Source: Vigna angularis
Taxonomy: Eukaryota; Streptophyta; Magnoliopsida; Fabales; Fabaceae
Length of the DNA: 64,000 nt
Reading direction: 5' to 3'
Assembly: GCF_016808095.1 (NCBI RefSeq)
Contig: NC_068971.1
Location: 33,775,631-33,839,630 of the forward strand
Part shown: in pieces, positions 52,612 through 64,000 of the stretch
Numbering within the stretch: the first letter of the stretch is position 1
Layout: every line of letters begins with the position of its first letter
Position numbers and translations under genes: made by a program
The notes under the pieces: generated by a model
What the model saw: only the letters and a program-made list of their open reading frames with translations
Told to the model about the DNA's origin: nothing
Databases searched by the model: none

Positions 52612-54159
52612 GTAAAATTGACGGAATTGTGAGTGGAGTGGCTTTGAAGATGCGAGTTAAGAGGACCATTGGCGCTTGTATTTTGGTGGTTTGTGCTTTG
52701 AATGTTTTTCTTTCGAGTGTTATCTAAATATATGAATGATCTGGTGCATTTACTGGTACTATGTCATGCAATGAGCTTTTTCAATAGAATAAAGTGTGTT
52801 TATCTATTACTACTACATTCATGTGACACTGGTTTGTTATGCTGACCACAGAATATTGGTGTATACAGTTTATGTGCCTCTTTATATGTCTTTGTTTCAT
52901 CTGTCACTGATGACTAATTAACTAACATTGGAAGTACAATGTGGCTAACCATCATCATGGGCTTTCAATGTTTCATTATGTCTTAAATTGCTTTTGTATT
53001 TTAGGTTGCTCGTTGAGGCACTTGAACAAGTGCTTTATTTTTCACAACTAATACAGTTTATTATTAAGAAGTTGTAAGAAGTTAATGAGAGAAACGTGTG
53101 ATAAGATGAATAATTCAAGCGATAGATAGAGATAGAAAAAAGACTTGTTAAGAAGTTGTAAAAAGTTGTTGTATTTATTTTGAAATACAGTTACAGGTAT
53201 TATATTTGATTTTTACTTGAATGGGAGTATTTATTTGAATTTTTACTTGAATGGGAGTATGTTTAGGTAAAGCAGTCTAAATGGGTTATTTGGTCTAGTT
53301 TATTATGGGTTTGATCACAACGCGGTAGCGGGTTAAACAATTAGTTTATTTAATTAAAAATATTACAACTTTTTTTGAGTTTAATATTTTTTTAATATGT
53401 AATCAAAATTTAAAAAGTAAAACTTATTTTAAAAAAATGCTTTTCTTCATTTTAATCAATAAATATTTTTTTTCCTCCAACACAAACAGGATTTGAACAA
53501 AAATGTCTCTAAATAAAGAAATGAAGTAGAAAAAATGAAATGGGGTGAAGTACTTCCATTGATTAGAGAATATATGTGACTTTGATACCATCGGACTATA
53601 TAAAAAATTTAAAAGTTTGTTATCTTCTCAAGAATCAAATAAAATACGCAAAGTAATAATTAATCAATTACAACTTGAAGTATTGTACTAAAAACCTTCA
53701 ACATGTTTTATTTAAAATTTCTGTTAATAATTTCCTACTCGTTTATCGCAACATTATCTTTTCTTGTATAAACATGATCATCGTTGGTGAAAATCATCAC
53801 TATAAATGCAAGGGACATAATGAACATCAAAATCACATGTAACAATATAATTATAATAATACAATTTATCAAATAACCTCTAAACTCATCACATTGTTAA
53901 TTTAACTCCCACTCAAACAAACCATGTCACCACTTCCCAAGCACTATCACCATATGTTTTCTTTCGTACTCCATCATACACGACCTATTCACCTAAATAA
54001 GGCCTACGCACCAACATAGGGCATTCCTGTTCACCAAAACCGGGCCTACGCATCAACGCAAGATTTTCCGGTTCACCAAAAGCGGGTCTACGCACCAAAG
54101 TAGGACTCCCTCACGTCATCAGCCATTGAGTACGTAAGAAAACATATGATTCACAGTCA
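52612..54159. other. 3' region of copy 1 and intergenic DNA
   Basis: Includes the 3' UTR. The stretch 53180-53463 is repeated after copy 2 (58850-59116), showing how far the duplication reaches. A short direct repeat, ATTTTTACTTGAATGGGAGT, occurs twice at 53210-53250. No other gene is recognised. Confidence 0.65.
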
Positions 54160-55366
54160 CCCACTAATAGGGATGACAACGGGTCAGGTCGGGCACGAAT
54201 AGTGTGATACCCAAACCCAACCCGCATGTTAAAACTGTACACGTACCCGCTTCGCTACCCGCATAAAAAAACCTGCGGATTTTTTCCAACCCGCGGATAC
54301 CCGTTTCAACCTGCAATTCTTTTTAAAAAAATAATATTTTATGATTTTTTAAAAATGTTTAAATTAAATTGAAAAAAAAACATATAATTTTCTAAAGCAA
54401 AATTGGGTCAATGTTCAAATCATTTATTTTATGAAAACGGGCTAAAAGTCCAAATCACCTTTTTTATTATTAATTTGTTTCTTGAAAATAGGTCGAGCCC
54501 AAACCCTTCTTTAGGGTTTCTTCCTCAAGTTGTAGTGGTTTTTTCCTCCCAATTTGGTGCGGTACGAAAGTAGGGGAAGGATGCCCGTGGCAGCCCTCAT
54601 TCTCACCCAAAAAATTAGGGTTCCAGAATGCAGAGAGCTTGCGCTACGAATTAGACCAGGGCAAGGATGCTTTGCGGCGGCTGCTGGAAATTTTTCCCCG
54701 CTTTGGAGGTTCTCTCGTGATGATAGGGTTTCGCCCCTTCTCTTCTGCAGTTGTGCTCTCATGGTGGCTCCTTCGAAGGAGGTGGCGACGACACAAGTTG
54801 CGTTTTTGGTTCCCTAGAGTCGCGATTGAGAGGCGCGATTAAGTTTGCAATTTTGTTCTGGAATCTTTGTTTTCTTGCAGGTTGCGCGAGAGAAAGATGA
54901 CAAACTCGCGAGATTTACGCGACAAAGATGACTGGTTGGCACTGCTTGTGCCTGCGATTTAGGGTTTGAAAATGGTAGACGATGAGATATGTGGAGAACG
55001 ACTACAAGAAACCCTAGGATTGAACTTCATTTTTTTCTCTCCTTTTGTGATGACAATGTGAATGAAAAGAGAGTGTAGGAGAAAAAAATTGAGATTTAGG
55101 GTTTGCCGGTAGAGACAAAATGCGACAACTAGTTAGAAAATAATTTAAAGGACAATTGATAAAATTGTAATTTCATTTATCAAACGGGTAGCGGGTAGGG
55201 TACGGATAGTGTGATACCCGAACTCGACCCATTAACAAGCGGGTATTAAAAGACCTGTTACCCTCTATCCGTGGGTACCTTTTACACACGGATACTAAAT
55301 ACCCGTAGCAGATTTTATCCGTAAGTACCCACGGGTACGGGGTTTTATGCCATTCCTACCCACTAA
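54160..55366. mobile_element. Non-autonomous hAT-like element (1191 bp) with 8-bp TSD
   Basis: The element is 54168-55358. The ends are TAGGGATGACAAC and GCCATTCCTA, imperfect inverted repeats extending into GC-rich ACGGGT/ACCCGT-rich arms, as in widespread plant hAT elements (TAGGGATGGCAA). CCCACTAA flanks both sides (54160-54167, 55359-55366), the 8-bp duplication of hAT transposition. No transposase is seen. The centre (54490-54960) is GC-rich, unlike its surroundings, with overlapping open frames (54554-54817 and 54639-54842 plus; 54511-54762 minus) that I cannot name. A GTTTTCTTGCAG|GTTGCGCG acceptor-like site near 54880 suggests captured gene DNA. Confidence 0.85.
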
Positions 55367-56397
55367 CATGACTTATCAAACAACCCTTGTCATCAACAAC
55401 AACTCAACCAACTTATGTTCCTCTCGGCACACAATCCAAGCAACAACCAACCCGCATATCACAACCAATCTCAAAACAATAATTAAACAAGCAACATAAT
55501 AATAACAACTCAATTAAAAACACATAAATTAGTCACCATAACTTATACATAAAATAGTCAAATAAACACTATTACTAAACACACATATAATAATACCTTA
55601 CTATTTTTTACCTTATATAAATCAATCAAATTTCCCTTTTAAAATATTATATTTAATAGATATACAATATCTATAGCAAATAAAATGACGTCGCGCTTAA
55701 ACCTAAAACTAAAATATTCTATATTGGAAAAAATAGCATATTGTTTAAAAAAAACTTAAACGGCAATTAAAACAATGCCGCAATGGCTTAAATCAAAACT
55801 AAAATATCCTATATTATTAATATTGAAAAGATAGAATATTAATTAAAGAAAACCGAAACTGAAGAAAGCCATATCATATAAAAGAAATAAAAGTCATATA
55901 TTTTTTTGAAACGTATAAAACTTTGCATTATTATAAGATAAAACTCATAATTTAAGGGTGCCGTAATTTATTATTTGAAAACAGGAACAATTATTTAAAA
56001 GCATTACAATACATGCAATGACATAAAAAACAGAAAGTACTGCATCTCATGCTTTAATAAGTTCATAAAAAAAATATATTTTTATAACATAATAACAATT
56101 AAAGAGGGGTATATTAATTGAGAAGAAGAAACTACGCAACTACTAATAGCATAAAAACACCACCACTATGTCGCCTACTAAAAGGAACCTGGAATGACAT
56201 ATTAAATTGAAAAGCTTCAGCGCAAATACAAAAAAAAAATAGATTAAGTACTCCTCATTTATGCACCACTACCATGGGTCAAACAACGTGAACAACATAA
56301 ATATACGAAACAATAATCAGAATCCCATTCAAATTCACTAATTGGAAGATGAAGGGTTGGAAGGTGAAAGGGTTGGAAGTGCAGGAAGAAACCATCC
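55367..56397. other. AT-rich intergenic DNA between hAT and copy 2
   Basis: No gene is recognised. It replaces the upstream DNA that copy 1 has, because the duplicated block starts only at about 56398. Confidence 0.6.
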
Positions 56398-56460
56398 CAA
56401 ACTATACTTAACCACTAAGCATTCTTCTCTCTGTTCCAATTCCGAAACTCAAAATCCACC

Positions 56461-58719
56461 ATGTTGTTTCCCTTCAGCCACACCCACCACTGCAGAGACG
56501 ACGACGACGAAAGTCGCACTGCTTACCCTCCGCCGGGAAACACCTTCCCCAACCCTCACCAACAGCCGCCCCCACCCTTCTATGGCGCTCCTCAACCACC
56601 GCGCCCACAGCCCGAGACCAGCGTGTTCCACACCTCTCACGTGCCGCACGATTTCAACTACTCAGCTCCCACTTCTCATCATCACCATGAATCCGATCAC
56701 GGGTTCTCCCCTGCTCCCGCTGCAGCTTATTACCCCCCTCCTGGAACCACCTCCACCGTCCACCACGTGGCTCACAAGTCCCACTTCTGCACTCCTCATT
56801 TCTCTTCTCACAACTATTCCAGCACCACCACCACCGTGACCCACGTCAGCCACCAGGCTAACACCGGTCTCCGGAGCAAACCCACCGTGAGGGTTGTCAC
56901 CAAGGCTGCGCCCGATTTCTATCTGACAATTCGTCATGGCCAAGTCATTCTCGCACCCTCCGATCCCTCCAATGAGTATCAGGTAGCTTCACGTGTCTCC
57001 CTCGCAACCCCAGTTCACGAAAAATGTGATCTTTTCCTGTAATGGATGAATTATTTTTTATCTGAATATTTGGGAAATGCAGCACTGGTATAAGGATGAG
57101 AAGTACAGCACCAGGGTGAAGGATGCAGAGGGGTGCCCTGCTTTCTCTTTGGTCAACAAGGCCACTGGCGAGGCCTTGAAGCATTCCATTGGTAGCTCTC
57201 ATCCAGTAAGATCTTTCTCTCAAGGTTTACTCTTTCATTGCAGAGTGTCTCTTTTTCTTTGATGTCATTGTGCTTGATAATTGATATGCTGGTTTTACAA
57301 TTGGGATTTTAGCATGGGAATTGTGAGTTTGTTGAATGATCCCTATGTTCAGTGCATTCGCGCAATAGGGGATCAGCACCAGTGGATGAAGATTGGACGG
57401 ATTAAATTTCAGATGCACAATTTTAGTTTTATTTACAGGTTATGATGTGATCCGTTTGATTTTCATCCAACGGGTTACAATTATTAGCGACTCTGTGTTA
57501 TAAATTCCTGATTGCAGGAAATTTGTGACCCATTAAATGTTGATGTATGTTACTGCAAGTGGACACCAGTCTGTGATCTTGGTTTTTTTGTTACTACTGA
57601 GTATGTATATACTGTAGTAACAACTTGACTGCTCTAGTAGTCTTTCTGTTTCCAATAAATGGCTAATGTACATAACAAAAATGGGGTTTATGGATGGATG
57701 AATCCGAGTGAGTTGTTCTTTTGTGCAAATTTCGAAACTATTTGCATTCGGGTAGCTGCAATGCAACTTCTTGGGTTAACCTTTTTGTTGGTTTGTCTAT
57801 TTTCTTTCCACTGACATGATTCAGGTGAACAAAAATGGGTTAAACTTCAAAGTTAATAGAAAGAAATAAAAGGTGTAATCAGGAGCAACAGTAAAACAAT
57901 CCTGTGTTCATGTTTTAGTAGTGCAGTTTCTTTAACTTGTCATCTGCAAGTAATGTTGTCGTCAGTGCTTTGTAAAGCACGAGGTTTTAACCTTAAAGTG
58001 AGACAAGATGCTTCTGCCCCCTAAACCCTTTTATTACAGAAATAATGTTGACTATATCGTTTTCTATTTTATACTTTTAATATTGTAGGTTCGGCTGATA
58101 GCTTACAATCCAGACTGCCTTGACGAGTCTATTTTGTGGACTGAGAGCCGGGACCTTGGTGATGGGCACATAGCTATAAGGATGGTGAATAACATTCGTC
58201 TTAATGTTGATGCTTTCCGCGGTGATAAGAAGTCTGGAGGTGTGCATGATGGCACTACAATAGGCCTCTGGGAGTGGAAGAAAGGTGATAACCAGCAGTG
58301 GAAGATCTTATCATACTGTAAGTTCTCTATCCGTAACATAATAAAGTAAATTTCTAGCAAATCTCTATCATGTTTCTTCCTTTTTTTTATGCCTTCTAAA
58401 TGCCAACTTCTTTTAAGACAGTATTTTCTAACGAAAGTGAAGTTGGTATGCATATGTTCAATTTTTTTAGATGTCTCATCATTTGGTCCTAGGATTCCCA
58501 TTATTTGCTCTGAAATATGTTCTATCTACCCGGCGTAACTTTCCTTTCCTCTTTAGCTATTAGTTTACCATCCAGAAAATAAAATATTTGTCATATTTTT
58601 TGTTGCTGAATGTGCCTGAAAAATTCGCAAAATTGTTTCTTCCTGTTTTTTCTTTTCCCAAAGAATGAATTACTGTCTCTGATTTTTGTTTAATCTTTAC
58701 GATTATGCTTAATGCAGGA
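56461..58719 (+). CDS. EULS3-type lectin, copy 2 (tandem duplicate), 291 aa
   Basis: Second copy of the Euonymus-type lectin gene. Exons: 56461-56982, 57083-57205, 58089-58317 and 58718-58719; all introns GT-AG, at the same positions as in copy 1. The stop is again split by the last intron, here as T|GA instead of T|AA. The N-terminal Pro/His-rich region is 11 residues shorter owing to in-frame deletions (for example the loss of PPGHVSQ and HGYS parts). The EUL domain is open throughout but has changes at well-conserved places: HRAIR to HIAIR, NNIH to NNIR, DAFHGD to DAFRGD, and LWDWNKGD to LWEWKKGD. The QxW motif DNQQW is kept. Some changes lie near residues thought to shape the sugar site, so binding may differ; this is inference. 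The duplicated block begins ~63 bp before the ATG, so the promoter differs from copy 1. Confidence 0.88.
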
Positions 58720-61128
58720 GTAAAATTGACGGATTTGTGAGTGGAGTGGCTTTGAAGATGGTTGTATTTGGGTGGTTTTTGCTTTTAATGTTTTACTTGC
58801 GAGTTTATCTAGAATATATGAATTATCTGTTGCATTTACTATTATTCATTTTGGAATACAGTTACAAGTATTATATTTGATTTTTACTTGAATAGGAGTA
58901 TTTATTTGAATTTTTACTTGAATGGGAGTATGTCTAAATGGGTTATTTTGTCTAGTTCATTATGGTTTTGATAGCGGTAGCGGGTTAAACAATTAGTTTA
59001 TTTAATTAAAAAAATTATAACGTTTTTTTAACGTAATATTTTTTTAAAAATGTAATCAAAATTTTAAAAGTAAAACTTATTTTAAAAAATTGTTTTTCTT
59101 CATTTTGAACAATAATTAAATAATTGTTTTTCAAAAATAAATCATTTTTTTCAAAAACTAAATTATAACTATAAACAAAATTTAAATAAAATATCATTAG
59201 TGTGGGTCTTTGTCTTCTAAATTTTTCAAAATCGAAAATGGGTGTGGTGTTTTATTTTCTAAAATTTTCAGAAACAAAAATTTGTTTGTATTTTTGGCTG
59301 GATCGATAAGAATGAGTTAGTTGTATTTTTAGTGAATGAGATATTTTTTTTATCTGTATTAAAATTTATAAAGTTTGTTTTATTCAATCCGACTTAAATT
59401 TGTGTAGGTCCGATTAGTTCACTGGTTTAGATCCTTTTTTAATTCTACTTTCTAGATTACTTTTTTAACATTAAATATCTTATTTCTTTTATTTTTAATT
59501 CTTTTTACATATTGTTACATTATTTAAATTTTTTGCTTAATATATTTAATTTAAAATATATATTTTATTAACTGGAATATAACAACATTATAATGTCAGT
59601 TATTCTTAATTTGAATTTGATTTTAAACCTCTGACCCCTTTTTTTAGAATAATTTTTTTCTGTAATTTAGTTAAATCCTTGATTTTGGTGTTATGGAGAA
59701 TAACTTTGTGGGATTTTTAGGTAAAAATAGCAAAACGGAATAGTTTTGTCCTTTTTCTCTTGGTTTATTAAAAACGGAGCGGTTTGGATTGATTTGTCAC
59801 AAGAAAACAAAGTTAAGAAATCTATCTTATCCTGCTGATTCAAGTTTTTATTTGTTTCTAAAACCTTTTAAAAAAATTTAATTATAAATATTAAAATTAT
59901 ATTATGAATATTTTTAAAATTTTAATCAATGCTTTAATTAAAAAAATTAAAATAATTATTATCTTTATATGTAAAATTATTATATTATAATCAATAATTA
60001 GAAATTAATTTATAAGTATTAATAATTTAAATTATAAATTTTTAAAATAATATAATATACATAAATTAAAATTTTAAATTAATTTTTATTTTAATTTTTA
60101 TTAAAAGAAACTGACTGACATACCAAAATGAATTGATGGTATAAAAAATTTAATCCGGCAAATTTATTATCTTTGCCATCCTATTTTTTAAGTTACTCTT
60201 TAAAATAATTCAACTATAAACTTTTTTTTTGTTGGCATATTACCGAGTTTTATCAGAATATATAACAAGTGAATGAAATCAGCTTTGATTGATCATGTAT
60301 TCTAACTTGCTCAGCAATTCATCACAAATCCTTCATTCTCGTCTGTAAGATTAGGGATATAACTTTATTAATTATAAATAGTCATTTCGAAAACTTTCAT
60401 TTTATTATTAAGTAGAACCTGCTAATTAGTTGGAGTATAAGGGAGCGGCGGTGCAAGTAACCATGCTCACTCTTATGTTTTGCAATTAATTTAATATATA
60501 TCTACAAAATATAATTATGGGTCCTCCTAATATTTTAATTCTACATTATTTTTACTTATAATATTTTTTTCTATAGATTATTTTTATACTTCCAAAAGTA
60601 TATGATATTTTATATTTTCTTTCGTAAGGTTGGGTGACTTATCTTGTACATTTTCGTAGTTTCGTTTTTTAATTGAGGTGATTATGCAAATCTTATTAAA
60701 AATGCAATATACACTTCACTAATATTTGAAAAGAAATACAACATGTTTTTATTAGAAATGTTTGATTGTTGATGAAGTTGGATATACCTCTAATACTATT
60801 CTATCATAATTTTATCATCCAAAATATTTAGGGTGAAGGATATGATGAAGCTAATAATATGCATAGATAATATAATGATTTGCAAACTATTCTTCAAAAA
60901 ATATCCTTATACATATTATATTGTTATTGTTCATCAATTATAACGTATTTTTATTGTTTAAGCAAAAGTAGTTGTTGAAGTACATGTTGCTACTTTTTTT
61001 TCTTTCAAAATTTAAATATAAGTGTAAATGTTGTATGGTTGCAATTATAAATTGCTTATGCGCCTAAATTACAAAATTGACTCTTTAATTAAAGTAAAAG
61101 ATATTATATGAGTATATTTGTGAGAGTC
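58720..61128. other. 3' end of the duplication, then AT-rich intergenic DNA
   Basis: 58850-59116 repeats 53180-53463 of copy 1. Beyond it no gene or named repeat is recognised; very AT-rich. Confidence 0.6.
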
Positions 61129-61914
61129 CGGAAATTTCGTGTTATGAGGGGGACAAATTTCTCAAAATAAAGAGACCAAGTGTTGCATGAGCATATAAAT
61201 AGAAAATTTAAACAAAGATGGTCTCATTATTTTTAGACTCTGTATCTCTCTAAGACAGAATCCTCTACCTTTCCTCTCCCTTCTCTCTAGAAATTCTCAC
61301 TTCTTCTACATCTAATCATCAATCAGGCCGTGGCTGAGCCTTCCTGGTGTCAAGAGTTTTCCTTTGCATCGATCAAGTTGTTGTTTTAAGCTGATAAGTT
61401 TAATTCCTTTGTCTTTTTGAAAAATTCTGCATTTCGTATCACATGCAAGCATTATGCGGTCTTGCATGTGTTCATCAGCCTTTCATTCTGATTTTGTTTC
61501 TGGTTCAGTGGTTGGTTTCCTTTCATCGATCCAAAGTCTGTAGAGTGTCACTTGCGGTTTAGCAAACTATGGAGAAGTTAAAGTTGTCAAGTTGTTTTAA
61601 GGTAAGGGAAGCTAGTAATTTAATTATGATTTTCTAGGTCTGTAATTTTTGTTGGAACGTTTACATGTATGAATAATTGGATGATTGACTGGATTTTGTG
61701 TTTAAATTATATGTATAGTCGAAGCCTGTGAATGGGTTGGGTTTTCTGCATTATAGCGTTCAGTCTGTTCTGTTAAGTAAGTGATTTGGAGAAATCGGTT
61801 ATGGGATTCTTTTGATTGATGTTATTATGGTTTAGGTATATTTCGATAGGGCTGAATTGATTTATAATTCGAAAGTGGAGGATTAGATATTGGCAAAGAT
61901 ATTCTGGTTTGGTT

Positions 61915-62461
61915 AAGACTGAGTGGTCAACAGTAACCACTCGGCATTCTACATGATTCTGCAGAACTTCTATAGAAATATGAACAATGCCAAGTCCAGT
62001 CCAATTATTTTATTCCCATTCCAGGACGGCCCAGGCCGCTATCCGAGTGCACTCAGCGGTGTATGAGTACTCCCGATGCACTAATCCCCCTCTCTCTCAT
62101 GAATATGTCTCTCTTGGTCTGGAACTGCCAAGGTGCAGCTTCATTCATTCCTGTCCTTCGTGATGGATTAGTTGATTGATATTGTCAATCAAGAAGGTGG
62201 TAAGACCCTTGCAGAGTTCCCCAACAGCATAAAGCTTGGGAAGCTCGGACCCGGTCAAGATCCTCGCAAAAATACCACTTCGAAAGAGCAGATGTTGCGC
62301 TCTGATATTACGTCCCATGCGAATCTATTAGATGAGAGCGAAGCCCTTATTATCTACAAGCCGTCTCCTATATCCAACAGTTTCAAGACTGAGCGGCCAA
62401 CAATAACCACTCGGTATTCTACATGATTCTGCAGAACTTCTACAGAATTATGAACAATGCC
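61915..62461 (+). repeat. 77-bp direct repeats flanking a LINE-like fragment
   Basis: 61915-61991 and 62385-62461 are 77-bp direct copies with about six mismatches. Between them, 61992-62384 has no counterpart in the LTR at 1752-3632. The insert contains a frame at 62100 starting MNMSLLVWNCQGAASFIPVL, like the start of LINE ORF2 endonucleases (VWNCxGA), and a second frame 62172-62426 with no known domain. Confidence 0.7.
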
Positions 62462-62554
62462 TAACTTGTTCTATGTTTGGTTATTAACTGGAGTTGGTCT
62501 CCTCGGAGTCCTACCAGTTCAAGACCGTTCGGTCTTAGAAGAGTGGGTTTCCTA

Positions 62555-62900
62555 GCGTAGCGCTCGGTCTCGTACTAACGCTCGTTCTTAGTAGTGCTCG
62601 GTCTTGTACTAACGCTCGTTCTTGGTAGTGCTCGGTCTCGTACTAGCGCTCGTTCTTGGTAGTGCTCGGTCTCATACTAGTGCTCGGTCTCATACTAGCG
62701 CTCGTTCTTGGTAGTGTTCGGTCTCGTACTAGCGCTCGTTCTTGGTAGTGCTCGGTCTCGTACTGGCGCTCGTTCTTGGTAGTGATCGATCTCGTACTAG
62801 CGCTCGATCTTGGTAGTGCTCGATCTCGTACTAGCGCTCGTTCTTGGTAGTGCTCGGTCTTGTACTAGCGCTCATTCAGTATAGTGCTCGGTTTTGTACT
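62555..62900 (+). repeat. 34-bp tandem array in the LTR
   Basis: About nine copies of a 34-bp unit with cores GTGCTCGGTCTCGTACTAGC and GCTCGTTCTTGGTA. Most differ by one or two substitutions, with one partial duplication near 62665-62700. The core is shared with the ~36-bp array at 2250-2410. Confidence 0.88.
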
Positions 62901-64000
62901 AGCACTCGTTCTTGTTAGCGCTCGGTCTTATACTAGCAGTATGCTAGTATTAGCGCTCGGTCTTATACTAGCATTTATGTTAGTGTTAGCGCTCGATATA
63001 GTACTAGCATTTATGATAATGTTAGCGATCGGTATTATTGGGTTGTGTGGTCTCTTATTAGCGCTCATTCTTATACTAGTGCTCAATATCGTACTTGTAT
63101 TAAGCCATTATTGTTCGGTTTATGATAATAGTATTCGTTCTAAATCATAAGTGCTCGGTATAAGTTCAAGTGTTCGACTCCTGCTTGAGTCTTACTCTCT
63201 AAATGACCGTTCGGTCATGTTCGTATGTAGGGAGAGTTTCTCCCGTTCGGTCTTGTTCATAAGTTATATTGATCTTTTACGTTCGGTTGTGCTCAAGGGT
63301 GGTGGTTGTTTTACTGTTCGGTTTGATTTTACTTAAATGTGTTATGGATGAGGAAGTATGTTGGTACTGAAGTATGGTATGATATGTGGATAAGAAAGAG
63401 AATTCCAAGGAGGAATATCTCATGGATTGTTATGGAATCGTAAAGTATGAATGTGGTTATTGCTTAGCTGGCGTTTATCCTGATATTCTGTGATTACTCA
63501 TTCTCACGTAGAGAGGAGTAACTCATGTGTGAGAATGACAGGAGGTCCTAATCCATAAGGGTAACTTGGGCGAGGTATAACGGACTAACCCCGGTGGCAG
63601 CTGTTGAGGGCATCACAGCTACTACACCATCCGGGTGCACAAACGTCGTAGCTACACAATTCATACAGTCCGGACAGTCATAGTAGAAGTGGTCGGTTAT
63701 AACATGATTGTATGATTTCTATATATGTATGATTGTATTATATGTGTGTCTGAATTGCATGTTAACATGGTTAATTAAATTACATTAGCTTACCCTTATT
63801 TTTCTGTCTTTTCATGTTGTCCGTTCAGTCGTCTGTGTCCTTGCAATGATCACCCTATGGGTGTGAGCAGAGTGTGAAGAGGGTTCTCTGGAGTAGACGC
63901 TGGAGGGAGAGGATCCTGCTGCTTAGGTTATGACCGCTCGGTCATCAAGTTGTATATAGTTTTTGGTGAACCGTTCGGTCACAGCTATAGTTCTAGTGAA

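Larger units (their letters stand above)
61129..64000 (+). mobile_element. LTR of the second LTR family, running off the window
   Basis: Starts TGTGAGAGTCCGG at 61129. The TATA box TATAAATAG lies near 61193, followed by a CT-rich leader. From about 61830 it follows the same order of blocks as 1752-3632, including the TTAATTAAATTACA-TAGCTTACCCTTATTTT and CTTGCAATGATCACC blocks. The expected end GATGTTACA is not reached. It holds a 34-bp tandem array and a LINE-like insert. Frames in the array (for example 62884-63150) are repeat-driven, not genes. Confidence 0.65.

Noticed and set aside
62884..63150. 88-codon hydrophobic frame
   Set aside because: Its Leu/Val/Ala pattern comes from the CTCGGTCT/TACTAGCG-type repeats of the LTR.

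Overview
This is a 64 kb piece of plant nuclear DNA. It is very AT-rich, has spliced genes with GT-AG introns, and is full of LTR retrotransposons, CACTA, hAT and MITE-type elements plus a mitochondrial insertion. The repeat types and the lectin and NAC proteins look like a legume of the bean group (Phaseolus/Vigna type). That assignment is inferred from general resemblance, not from a search.

Layout. 1-3632: the 3' end of one gypsy-like element (LTR 120-1751) abutting a truncated LTR of a second family. 3633-24000: mostly AT-rich intergenic DNA with four long (AT)n tracts, a gypsy LTR relic (6470-7200), two non-autonomous CACTA elements (14455-14998 with ATA target duplication; 19620-20757 with GACGTC-rich arrays) and a Copia RNase H relic on the minus strand. 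24246-25696: a three-exon NAC transcription factor gene of 350 codons, with two palindromic bZIP-type sites upstream and a possible uORF whose stop overlaps the start codon. 29925-30466: a broken legume transposon-type protein gene. 30982-36479: a complete Copia retrotransposon with 466-bp LTRs and TATAG target duplications, its polyprotein frame broken seven times. 39207-39508: a Tourist-like MITE with TTA duplications. 39664-42818: a ~0.55 kb inverted repeat enclosing a dynamin-related (DRP1) GED relic and an unidentified ORF. This abuts 42819-43515, a nuclear copy of the mitochondrial nad3-rps12 region that keeps the unedited codons. 46120-49131: a nested block in which a gypsy-type solo LTR (TATGT duplication) has split the last codons of a Copia relic, whose own LTR is followed directly by a PBS and a TRIM-like tail.

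50278-59116: a tandem duplication of a Euonymus-lectin (EULS3-type) gene. Copy 1 (302 aa) has a site-II-type GGCCCA palindrome upstream. Copy 2 (291 aa) has lost that upstream DNA because the duplication begins only ~63 bp before its ATG. A 1191-bp hAT-like element with a perfect 8-bp duplication sits between them. 61129-64000: the 5' part of another copy of the LTR family seen at 1752-3632, carrying its own tandem array and a small LINE-like insert.

Only three genes look functional: the NAC factor and the two EULS3 lectins. EULS3 and several NAC factors are stress/ABA-linked families, but nothing here shows the genes act together. I found no multi-gene system that is clearly new. The signals most worth a second look are the solo-LTR hairpin array with a paired stem change, the inverted repeat with captured gene pieces at the mitochondrial junction, and the chimeric Copia/TRIM unit.
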